18,696 bases of DNA from JABHVE01 sp047517625 (GTDB lineage: Bacteria; Pseudomonadota; Alphaproteobacteria; UBA2966; CAIVPW01), in contig JAKZSO010000214.1 of assembly GCA_047517625.1 (NCBI GenBank), forward strand, positions 1-18,696, written 5' to 3'. Of the stretch, positions 1-6,828 are shown in pieces. Under the pieces are notes generated by a model. The model searched no databases. It was not told where the DNA came from and saw only the letters and a list, made by a program, of their open reading frames with translations. Both the position numbers and the translations under genes were made by a program. Each line of letters starts with the position of its first letter. Within the stretch, counting starts at the first letter, position 1.

Positions 1-555
1 AAACAGGGGCTCAGCCTCCTCGAACCGCCCCTCCAGGTAATATAGACCGGCCAAATTATTGTAGCTTGTGGCAACTTCCCGGTGGTCTAGCCCGTAGAAC
101 GCTTCCCAAATTGTGCGCGAGCGAAGATAGTATTCCTCGGCCGTGACGAACCGCTTTTGAGTGTGAAAAATAACCGCCAAATTATTCAGGCTTTGGGCGA
201 CCAAAGGGCTGTCAGGGCCCAATTGCTGTTCGCGAATGCCGAGCGCACGAAACAGCAACGGTTCGGCGAAATCCAACCACCCAAGTTGCTGGTAAACCGC
301 CGCCAGATTGTGGGTGTGTTTGGCGGTGACGAGATTATCGGGGCCGAACTCTTCCTCGGCCAGACGGGCAGCCTCTTCCGCGAACGGCAGGGCGTTCAGC
401 AACGCTCCCTGCTGGTAAAACCCCAAGCTTTGCTCGGCCGCATCGAGCAGCGCCGGGGTTTAGCCAAGCGCTGCCACAGGCCATAACGCCAGCGTAACGA
501 AAACAACCACTGCCCGGGAAACCGTTCGCAACGACTTACATCCTTTTCTGCGCAC
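1..555 (-). pseudogene. Secreted TPR (kinesin light chain-like) protein, 5' part, interrupted by in-frame TAA
   Basis: Reading the minus strand, a signal peptide-like start (basic MRRKGCKSLR-type head, hydrophobic core VVVFVTLALW, then PVAALG) leads to an in-frame TAA at 462-460. The same frame then continues open to the left edge. Beyond the stop are at least three tandem 42-residue-type TPR units whose helix A reads HNLAAVYQQLGWLDFAEPLL, NNLAVIFHTQKRFVTAEEYY and NNLAGLYYLEGRFEEAEPLF. This is the TPR_10/TPR_12 pattern of kinesin light chain-like proteins, which mediate protein-protein contacts. The TAA sits where CAA (Gln) would give a usual signal peptidase junction, so one C-to-T change explains it. 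The start is uncertain: I chose GTG at 555-553, giving 31 codons before the stop; an ATG at 642 is also in frame but gives an unlikely leader. The gene continues outside the window. The frame and the TPRs are seen directly; secretion is inferred. Confidence 0.7.
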
Positions 556-977
556 AAGCCGTTTTAGTGCACAAACCGTACCAGACCAAAGGTTTCCAAT
601 GTGCAAAAAACGAATGCCGGGGAGCGCCGGTTCGAGCGGCAAGGTAAACTTTTCCCTCCCTTGCCCGCCCTGATGACGGTGCGAACGGGTGGAAAGTGGG
701 CGGTCATCGTTGTGGAGCAGGTCCGAGTGGGCCTCGACCCTGCATTCAACCTCGGGTTCGCGAATACCTCAACACTTCGTGCCAACGGCGGGAGCGGAAA
801 ATTTCCCCCGGTGTGAGATCCCACTCTCAAATTCCTGAGTCCGGGCCGTGGCCGCCAACTCAAACCTCCGGTCTCTAACAAACAATTCCCTGGTCTGAGC
901 CGCCCCCTCCGGCGCAACGCCCAAAACCAAACCAGACCGGCCACCGATTTTGTATTGGCGCCGCCACTCTTGAAGCC
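556..977. other. Gene-free stretch between CHASE2 and TPR genes
   Basis: This stretch of about 420 bases contains no frame that I recognise. A minus-strand frame stays open from just after the CHASE2 stop (978) to 564, but its translation is rich in Arg, Gly and Pro, has no membrane helices and has no family motif. It does not look like the transmembrane and catalytic part that normally follows CHASE2. No terminator or tRNA was seen. It may be decayed remnants of the C-terminal part of the CHASE2 gene, but that is only a guess. Confidence 0.4.
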
Positions 978-2022
978 TTACCTGCCGCGATCAAGGCGAT
1001 ATGCTTCGAACTCGTCCCCAGCGTTCCAAGGCAGATAATCTCCTGACAATATTGTTTCCAAAACATTCGCGTGAATCTCTGCGCGTGGCATCGGGTCTCC
1101 GAATGGAACGCCAAAAAGAGGCTGACCCTCCAGAGCGACGACCACGAATTTGCCCTGAAGGCCCTCTAAATGGGCCGTTGCCGCGATCACATCCACAGCG
1201 GACAAATAGAGATCAGGATCGTGAGGACGGAAATTCACGTGGATGCGTCCGGCTTCGTCGGTTGGAATTTGGAAAGCCGAGGAAACGTTCGATGCGCTCG
1301 ATCCCTTTCTCGCCGTACCGAATCAAGTACGTTGCTCGCCCGACCGCGAGCCGCAGCATTTCGATTGTCAGGCTGGCGTAAATTTCGCCGCCAATAGCAA
1401 CCGCCAACGGAGCCCGGCGAACCACTCCATCCGAATCTGGCCAAACGGTAACCATTCCCCGGCCCGGTGCATTGGCATCGAGGAGCGGGGAGTTTCCTGC
1501 ACCCGAGTCAAACGCGGATATTTTCGACAGAACGAATTCGACTCCGCGAGACCCTCTCGGACCGACCACTGCTGGGTTTGCACCGGGTTTCAGGTAGACT
1601 TGGGGGCCGCTTTGCAACGCCAGCTGACCAAGCACTGATCGGCTGTTGCGCAAGGCACTGGCAAATACCGCGTCTTCACCGGGCGTCTCGAAAATTACGT
1701 CGAAACCCACAGACACGACCCCGTACGCATATAAATTGCTCAACAAGATCGCAAGAATATCCCCATTCCACGGCCACGGACCGACCCGATCGAGGCTGTC
1801 CCGGTCAATGTTCACGATGACAACCGGTGACTCTGCTATGGGGTCGCCGTCGCGATTGCGCAACTCTCTTGGGTGAATTTGCTGGGCGCTTTGGTTTGCG
1901 TTGATTGGCGGCGTATCAGTTGGCGCATAGTCAAAGCGCGCAGCGACGAGTCCCACCAGCACTAGCAGACCTGCCGCGCGCAATGCACCTCGCCGAAGAT
2001 CGAACCTAAGAAGTTTGGCCAT
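978..2022 (-). pseudogene. CHASE2 sensor-domain protein, frameshifted and lacking an output domain
   Basis: The protein starts MAKLLRFDLRRGALRAAG with one N-terminal membrane helix (residues about 11-28). An extracytoplasmic CHASE2 domain follows, recognised from SPVVIVNIDRDSLDRVGPWP, VGFDVIFETPGEDAVFASAL, the Gly-rich PDSDGVVRRAPL segment and FGDPMPRAEIHANVLETILS. CHASE2 is a sensor module of cyclases, kinases and phosphatases. After Pro251 the frame breaks: an extra A (T-run 1268-1270 on the + strand) sends it to a stop at 1213. Skipping one base restores IPTDEAGRIHVNFRPHDPDL and runs to a stop at 978. The corrected length is 1044 nt, or 347 residues. The usual two or three helices and catalytic domain after CHASE2 are absent, so the gene is also short at its C-terminus. 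A weak AAAGG lies about 10 nt upstream of the ATG. The family call is firm; the ligand is unknown. Confidence 0.75.
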
Positions 2023-2207
2023 TTGCGGAGCCTTTAGCGTTGCGTCGGCATCCTCTCTCGGAAATGGGCGGATCAGAGTGCGTTACCGCAAGTCTGACGG
2101 CCTTCCGAGCAAAATCGCGGAATGCGGATTGAGGAATAACCCGAAAATTACCCCAAGGCTTGTTCCTCGAAGACCGGATCAGCATCCACATTCGACCATG
2201 AAATGAT

Positions 2208-2257
2208 TGGTAGCGGGGGGCGGACTCGAGCCGCTGACACGCGGACCATGATTCCGA
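2208..2257 (-). pseudogene. 3' half of a tRNA-Met(CAT)-like gene (tRNA relic or attachment site)
   Basis: Read on the minus strand, this matches a tRNA from the anticodon arm to an encoded CCA end. It has an anticodon stem 3' side TCCGC, a 7-base loop ATCATGG with CAT at the anticodon position, variable region GTGTC, a T arm AGCGG/CTCGAGT/CCGCC, acceptor strand CCCCGCT, discriminator A and CCA. No D arm or 5' acceptor strand (AGCGGGG) is found upstream, where the sequence turns AT-rich. The T stem has an A-C mismatch at 49-65, and position 54 is C instead of the near-invariant T. It therefore looks like a decayed or duplicated 3' fragment, as left by integrative elements that use tRNA 3' ends. 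The arm structure is seen; the Met identity and the origin are inferred. Confidence 0.55.
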
Positions 2258-2438
2258 TATTAATTGTTATTTATCAGCAATTTAGATTGGCGGAAAACGC
2301 CCCAGGCCCACTGGATCCCACCAGATTCCGGAATTTTGGCAAATGCCCCCTGCAAAGGACGGTCGGATTTCAAATCAAAAGTGCCGCTAACGAAACGGCA
2401 AAACAAGAGCAATCTGACGCTGCCCGAAAATTCGGCAG

Positions 2439-2450
2439 AATTTCGAAATT
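2439..2450. repeat. Perfect 12-base palindrome, candidate operator
   Basis: AATTTCGAAATT is its own reverse complement and lies about 90 bases upstream of the -24 element of the sigma-54 promoter. This is a typical distance for an activator binding site. I cannot assign it to a known regulator. Confidence 0.4.
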
Positions 2451-2495
2451 GCCTAAATTTTGGGCCGTTCTTTCCGCCTAGACATCCGCTTAGAA

Positions 2496-2517
2496 ATGAT
2501 TTTCCCAAAAAAATCAT
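2496..2517. repeat. Inverted repeat ATGATTTT-N6-AAAATCAT upstream of the sigma-54 promoter
   Basis: Two 8-base arms are separated by CCCAAA. The right arm overlaps the IHF-like site. It could be an operator or part of the DNA-bending region. A terminator role on either strand is less likely, because the stem is A/T only and would be weak. Confidence 0.4.
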
Positions 2518-2524
2518 ATAGTTA
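2512..2524 (+). promoter_or_regulatory. IHF-like binding site
   Basis: AATCATATAGTTA matches the IHF consensus WATCAANNNNTTR at all but one defined position. It ends 16 bases before the sigma-54 -24 element, between that promoter and the upstream palindromes. IHF usually bends DNA at this place to bring the activator to RpoN polymerase. The match is short, so this is a suggestion. Confidence 0.35.
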
Positions 2525-2540
2525 GGAGGCATCGTGCTAA

Positions 2541-2555
2541 TGGCACGCCCTTTGC
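2541..2555 (+). promoter_or_regulatory. Sigma-54 (RpoN) promoter of the urt-ure operon
   Basis: TGGCACGCCCTTTGC matches the -24/-12 consensus TGGCACG-N4-TTGC at every defined base, with the GG and GC elements at the required spacing. Transcription would start near 2567, about 36 bases before the urtA ATG. RpoN promoters of urea transport and urease operons are normally switched on by NtrC under nitrogen limitation. The promoter is seen in the sequence; the activator is inferred. Confidence 0.8.
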
Positions 2556-2588
2556 GATGTGGGGGCTCGGCGCAAAACAAACTCGTTT

Positions 2589-2594
2589 GAGGAG
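2589..2594 (+). promoter_or_regulatory. Ribosome binding site of urtA
   Basis: GAGGAG lies 8 bases before the ATG at 2603. It is a stronger site than those of the following, translationally coupled genes and fits the high output expected of a periplasmic binding protein. It fixes the urtA start. Confidence 0.7.
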
Positions 2595-2602
2595 ATCACT
2601 AA

Positions 2603-3898
2603 ATGAAACGTTCGATTGGCCCGGCCCGCGCAATTGCGCTCGCCGGCGTGCTGGCTGGTTCCCTTATTGGGGGACCGGCCCTGGCTCAGCAGGGCGACCC
2701 GATCAAGGTCGGTGTCCTGCATTCACTGTCCGGAACAATGGCAATTTCGGAAACCACACTGCGTGACACCGTTCTAATGCTGGTGGACAACTTGAATGCC
2801 AACGGCGGCCTGCTTGGCCGGCCCGTAGAAGCGATCGTCGTCGACCCCGCTTCGGATTGGCCGCTGTTCGCGGAAAAGGCGCGTGAGCTGCTAGAGGCCC
2901 ACGAGGTTGATGTTGTGTTTGGCAACTGGACCTCCGTGTCCCGCAAGTCGGTCCTGCCGGTGTTCGAAGAACTGAACGGACTGCTGTTCTATCCAGTGCA
3001 GTATGAAGGCGAAGAGTCGTCGCGCAACGTCTTCTACACCGGGGCGGCCCCCAATCAGCAAGCCATCCCTGCCGTCGAGTATTTGATGAGCGAGGACGGC
3101 GGCGGCGCCGAGCGTTGGATCCTGTTGGGGACCGACTATGTGTATCCGCGCACGACCAACAAAATCTTGCGCGCCTTCCTGCATTCCAAGGGCGTCGACG
3201 ATGCCGACATCATGTAGGAATACACACCGTTCGGGCACTCAGATTGGCAGACCATTGTTGCCGATGTTCGCCGCTTTGCTTCTGAAGGCAAACCGACGGC
3301 GGTCATCTCCACCATCAACGGTGACGCCAACGTGCCGTTCTACAAGGAACTCGCCAACCAGGGAATCAGGGCCGAAGACATCCCGGTTATCGCGTTCTCA
3401 GTTGGAGAAGAGGAACTGGCCGGTATCGATACCGCCCCGCTGGTCGGGCACCTCGCTGCGTGGAACTATTTCATGAGCGTTGAGACGCCTGAGAATGCGG
3501 CGTTTATCGAACGGTGGCATGCCTACATTGGCACCACTTCCCGGGTGACGAACGATCCAATGGAAGCCCACTACATCGGTTTCAACATGTGGGTCCAGGC
3601 GGTCCAACAAGCTGGCACCACCGACGTCGATGCTGTGCGTCAGGCCATGTACGGCCAACAATTCCGCTCACTGTCGGGATACGACGTGGTGATGAACACC
3701 AACCACCACCTGTCCAAGCCAGTCATGATCGGAGAAATCCAGGATGACGGTCAGTTCGATATTGTCTGGCAGACCGATGTCGTCGTAATCGGCGATGCCT
3801 GGAGCGACTTCATTCCCGAAAGCGCGCGGCTCACCGCAGACTGGACCTACCCTTGGGTTTGCGGGAATTGCGAAGCGCCTCGGTTCGCAAACCAATAA
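2603..3898 (+). CDS. urtA: Urea ABC transporter substrate-binding protein UrtA, with internal TAG at codon 205
   Basis: UrtA is the periplasmic receptor that captures urea (or short amides) for UrtBCDE. The protein has a signal peptide (basic head, core LAGVLAGSLIGG, cleavage after PALA at residue 28). A Peripla_BP_5-type fold follows, with family motifs KVGVLHSLSGTMAISE near the start, FGNWTSVSRKSVLPVFE, GLLFYPVQYEGEESS, TPFGHSDWQTIVADV, STINGDANVPFYKEL and, at the end, GDAWSDFIPES and CGNC. Codon 205 is TAG (3215-3217), between DADIM and EYTPFGHSD, where homologues normally have an acidic or polar residue. GAG (Glu) is one base away. Downstream of it the same frame continues without loss to 3896-3898, giving 431 codons plus stop, the usual family length. 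As written, the gene yields a 204-residue truncated protein unless the TAG is read through. It is first in the operon, behind the sigma-54 promoter. The identity is secure; whether it is functional is not. Confidence 0.9.
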
Positions 3899-3922
3899 CT
3901 CGGCAAACCCGAGCACCACTTC

Positions 3923-3956
3923 CTGGGTCTGTGTGATTCCCTTCCCACAGGCCCAG
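3923..3956 (+). other. Stem-loop between urtA and urtB
   Basis: CTGGGTCTGTG (3923-3933) and CACAGGCCCAG (3946-3956) form an 11-bp stem with one G-T wobble and a 12-base loop. A smaller hairpin, CTCGG-CAAAC-CCGAG (3899-3913), precedes it directly after the urtA stop. There is no T-run, so it is not a classical terminator. Such hairpins after binding-protein genes often stabilise the upstream mRNA, so that more binding protein than permease is made. The structure is seen; the role is inferred. Confidence 0.5.
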
Positions 3957-3997
3957 AGAGTGGCTGCCCGCTCGGTAAACATCGCCTGGGACCGCCA

Positions 3998-5680
3998 ATG
4001 AGTCATCCAACCTCTTGCCGATTCTCCGCTACATCCGTCAGATGGTCCCTGGCGGTATCGCTTTTTTGGCTGGTTGGCGCTGGCGTATTCATCTCTGGAA
4101 CGGCACACGCCCAGACCCTGGAAGAATTGTTGCCGGTTTTGGCCACCGGCAGCTACGGCGAAAAATCCGAGGCCGTCGGATTGTTGGGGACCGGTGGAGA
4201 CAGCCGCGCTATCCCGGTGCTGCAAGCCTTTCTCGAGGGCAATCTCTATGCCCGCAAAGACAATGGCGAAATTTTTATCACCGAACCGCGCGGCGAAATT
4301 TTGGTTCTCAGAGATCCGCTGACGCTTGCCGAGGTGGGGCAAGCCGCCAAAGCCGATTTGGACCGCGCCCGTGTGAACAATCGGGTGCGCGGGGTCATTC
4401 GCACGGCCCTTGGAGTTCTTCAATTGTCCAGTGAAGATGCAAGTGTGCGCCGACAATCTGCCCAGGCGCTGTTCCGCGCACGCTCCGCCGAAATGATCCC
4501 CGTGCTGGAGGCTGCCCTGGCCCAGGAAGAAGATGCCAAGGCGCACACGGAGATCGTCCGGTCGCTCGCCGCCTCAAATCTCGAGTTCTCCACCGATCCT
4601 GGGGTGCGGACTGCGGCGGTTCTGGAACTTGAAACCCATATCGACCGCGAGGTTCGAGCGTTGCTGGCAGGGGTGGTTGCCGACATTGAGGCCCAAGAAT
4701 CACCCGATTCCGACGCCATCGCCCTTGGCGCCCAGGCCGCTTTGTCCATCATCGAAATCGACCAACGGCTGGCGGGGTGGGCAGCGTTGGGCAATATCCT
4801 GCAGGGAATCAGTCTTGGATCGGTGCTGCTGCTGGCGGCAATCGGCTTGGCCATCACCTTCGGCGTTATGGGGGTCATCAACTTGGCCCACGGGGAGATG
4901 GTCATGCTGGGCGCCTATGCGACCTTCATGGTGCAGGCACTGTTCCGGGCCTATGCCCCGGATTGGTTTGACTGGTCATTGCTGGTTGCTATCCCGGTGG
5001 CATTCATCGTCGCCGGGGGCATCGGCATCGCCATCGAGCGCGGCATTATCCGGTTTTTGTATGGGCGGCCACTGGAAACGCTGCTGGCGACTTGGGGCCT
5101 TAGCCTCATATTGCGCCAAGGAACACGTTCGCTTTTTGGCCCCTCTAACCGCGAGGTTTCCAACCCGTCGTGGATGAGTGGGGCGGTTGAAATCGGCGGC
5201 GGCGTGGTGGTCACATACAACCGAATCTGGATCGCAGTGTTCGCCCTGATGGTTTTCGCCATGCTGATTTTCATCCAGCGGCGCACCAAATTCGGATTGC
5301 AAATGCGCGCGGTCACCCAGAACCGGGCCATGGCCCGGGGCATGGGTATCCGATCCGGCCGCGTTGACGCGCTGACATTTGGGCTGGGGTCGGGGGTCGC
5401 CGGCATGGCCGGTGTGGCCCTGAGCCAAATCGACAACGTCAGCCCAAATCTTGGGCAGAATTACATCGTGGACTCCTTTCTTGTGGTCGTGTTCGGCGGC
5501 GTCGGGAATTTGTGGGGCACCCTGGTCGGCGCCCTATCAGTGGGTGTCTTCAGCAAATTTTTGGAGCCATACGCCGGCGCGGTTCTTGGCAAAATTTTCG
5601 TTCTCATCGCCATCATTATTTTCATCCAGTGGCGTCCACGGGGCTTGTTCGCCCTGCGCGGCCGGGCGGTGGAGCAATAA
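3998..5680 (+). CDS. urtB: Urea ABC transporter permease UrtB with N-terminal periplasmic extension
   Basis: UrtB is one of two inner-membrane permease subunits of the urea importer. The 560-residue protein has a signal peptide (core SLAVSLFWLVGAGVFISG, cleavage after AHA at residue 38). A mostly helical, HEAT-like region follows (about 40-255, for example VRRQSAQALFRARSAEMIPVLEAAL). From about residue 264 comes a LivH-type permease, GNILQGISLGSVLLLAAIGL and FGVMGVINLAHGEM, with roughly eight hydrophobic segments and a cytoplasmic coupling region around MRAVTQNRAMARGMGI. LivH homologues are about 300 residues; the long form with an N-terminal extension is common in proteobacterial UrtB. The start ATG at 3998 is the one that gives the signal peptide; no strong ribosome binding site is visible. 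Its stop (TAA) overlaps the ATG of urtC. The frame is open throughout. Confidence 0.93.
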   Translation: MSHPTSCRFSATSVRWSLAVSLFWLVGAGVFISGTAHAQTLEELLPVLATGSYGEKSEAVGLLGTGGDSRAIPVLQAFLEGNLYARKDNGEIFITEPRGEILVLRDPLTLAEVGQAAKADLDRARVNNRVRGVIRTALGVLQLSSEDASVRRQSAQALFRARSAEMIPVLEAALAQEEDAKAHTEIVRSLAASNLEFSTDPGVRTAAVLELETHIDREVRALLAGVVADIEAQESPDSDAIALGAQAALSIIEIDQRLAGWAALGNILQGISLGSVLLLAAIGLAITFGVMGVINLAHGEMVMLGAYATFMVQALFRAYAPDWFDWSLLVAIPVAFIVAGGIGIAIERGIIRFLYGRPLETLLATWGLSLILRQGTRSLFGPSNREVSNPSWMSGAVEIGGGVVVTYNRIWIAVFALMVFAMLIFIQRRTKFGLQMRAVTQNRAMARGMGIRSGRVDALTFGLGSGVAGMAGVALSQIDNVSPNLGQNYIVDSFLVVVFGGVGNLWGTLVGALSVGVFSKFLEPYAGAVLGKIFVLIAIIIFIQWRPRGLFALRGRAVEQ

Positions 5681-6828
5681 TGCAGATGAACACCGGGCAC
5701 CGTTGGACGACGCTGTTGTCGGATCGCGGCGGAATGATCCTGCTGGGCGTCTTGGCGGCGGCGGCTGTCCTGGTTCCCGTCGGCAATCTGTTGGTGCCAG
5801 CAGACTCGGTTTTTCATATTTCCAATTTCGCCGTGTCCCTGGTCGGCAAATACTTGACCTTCGCCCTGTTGGCGTTGTCGGTCGATCTGGTTTGGGGATT
5901 CTCCGGCATCCTCAGCCTCGGCCACGGGGCGTTCTTTGCTCTGGGCGGGTACGCCATGGGCATGCACATGATGCGCAAAGTCGGGGACCGCGGCGTTTAC
6001 GGCAATCCAGATCTGCCGGATTTCATGGTTTTCCTGGACTGGGACAAACTGCCCTGGACCTGGTACGGATTCGACAACTTCGGCTTTGCCCTGATCATGG
6101 TGGTGGCGGTGCCGGGGGCTTTGGCGTTCGTGTTTGGCTGGCTGGCCTTTCGCTCCCGGGTGTCAGGGGTCTATCTATCCATCATCACCCAGGCGATGAC
6201 CTTTGCCTTTATGCTTTCGTTTTTCCGCAACGATCTTGGGTTCGGCGGCAATAACGGTCTCACCGACTTCAAGGATATCTTAGGCTTTGACCTGCAAGCC
6301 CAGACCACCCGGGCCACCCTGTTTGTCCTGTCTGCGATTGCTCTTGGTGGCGCCTACATCCTTGCCCGCATGTTGGTGCAGTCGAAATTCGGCAAGGTGC
6401 TGGTGTCGATCCGCGATGCCGAATCGCGAACCAGATTTCTTGGCTACCGCGTCGAACACTACAAGCTGTTCGCCTTCACCCTGTCGGCCATGATTGCCGG
6501 GGTCGCGGGCGCTCTGTACGTGCCCCAAGTCGGGATCATCAACCCCGGCGAATTCTCCCCCGCCAAATCGATCGAAATCGTGGTGTGGGTGGCGGTGGGT
6601 GGTCGCGGCACCTTGTACGGCGCCGTCCTTGGCGCCGTGTTGGTGAACTACCTCAAAACGTACTTCACCGGGGCCCTTCCAGATATGTGGCTTTACGTTC
6701 TGGGCGGTCTGTTTATCGGTGTCACGTTACTGCTGCCCAAAGGCATCGCCGGGACCATCCCCATCTGGATCGCAAAAAAACCCTGGCGGCCGAGGCGACC
6801 GGAGCCCGAGGTGGAGGCAGCAGAATGA
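5680..6828 (+). CDS. urtC: Urea ABC transporter permease UrtC
   Basis: UrtC is the second inner-membrane permease of the urea importer and pairs with UrtB. This LivM-type protein of 382 residues shows the family segments VDLVWGFSGILSLGHGAFFA, GVYLSIITQAMTFAFM, SIRDAESRTRFLGYRVEHYK (the loop that contacts the ATPases), GVAGALYVPQVGIINPGEF and VGGRGTLYGAVLGAVLVNYL, and ends with a charged tail. The start is the ATG at 5680, whose A is the last base of the urtB stop (TAATG); a second in-frame ATG follows at 5686. The frame is open further upstream but only inside urtB. The stop overlaps the urtD start (ATGA), so translation is likely coupled. The frame is intact. Confidence 0.93.
   Translation: MQMNTGHRWTTLLSDRGGMILLGVLAAAAVLVPVGNLLVPADSVFHISNFAVSLVGKYLTFALLALSVDLVWGFSGILSLGHGAFFALGGYAMGMHMMRKVGDRGVYGNPDLPDFMVFLDWDKLPWTWYGFDNFGFALIMVVAVPGALAFVFGWLAFRSRVSGVYLSIITQAMTFAFMLSFFRNDLGFGGNNGLTDFKDILGFDLQAQTTRATLFVLSAIALGGAYILARMLVQSKFGKVLVSIRDAESRTRFLGYRVEHYKLFAFTLSAMIAGVAGALYVPQVGIINPGEFSPAKSIEIVVWVAVGGRGTLYGAVLGAVLVNYLKTYFTGALPDMWLYVLGGLFIGVTLLLPKGIAGTIPIWIAKKPWRPRRPEPEVEAAE

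Larger units (their letters stand above)
2258..2540 (+). promoter_or_regulatory. Upstream regulatory region of the urt-ure operon
   Basis: This region of about 280 bases is noticeably more AT-rich than the genes around it and carries no recognisable coding frame. It holds a 10-base perfect palindrome ATTCCGGAAT (2325-2334), an inverted repeat CCGAA-AA-TTCGG (2424-2435), a 12-base perfect palindrome AATTTCGAAATT (2439-2450), an inverted repeat ATGATTTT/AAAATCAT (2496-2517) and an IHF-like site (2512-2524). All lie 40-240 bases upstream of the sigma-54 promoter, where enhancer-binding proteins usually bind. No sequence close to the NtrC consensus (GCAC-N11-GTGC type) was found by eye. Confidence 0.5.

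Noticed and set aside
2006..2191. Small minus-strand gene upstream of CHASE2
   Set aside because: The 61-codon frame has no motif or ribosome binding site, and overlaps the CHASE2 start.
2258..2602. Guanidine or other riboswitch upstream of urtA
   Set aside because: The expected transcript leader is only about 36 bases after the sigma-54 start site, and I see no conserved riboswitch core in the region.
3215..3217. TAG in urtA as a pyrrolysine or reassigned codon
   Set aside because: TAG is used as the terminal stop of urtD, ureA, ureG and the DGPF gene. Nothing pyl-like is in the window, and the site corresponds to an ordinary residue.
3668..4546. Open minus-strand frame of 292 codons opposite urtA and urtB
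   Set aside because: Antisense to strongly conserved urtA and urtB sequence, low-complexity Gly/Gln-rich translation, no start signals.
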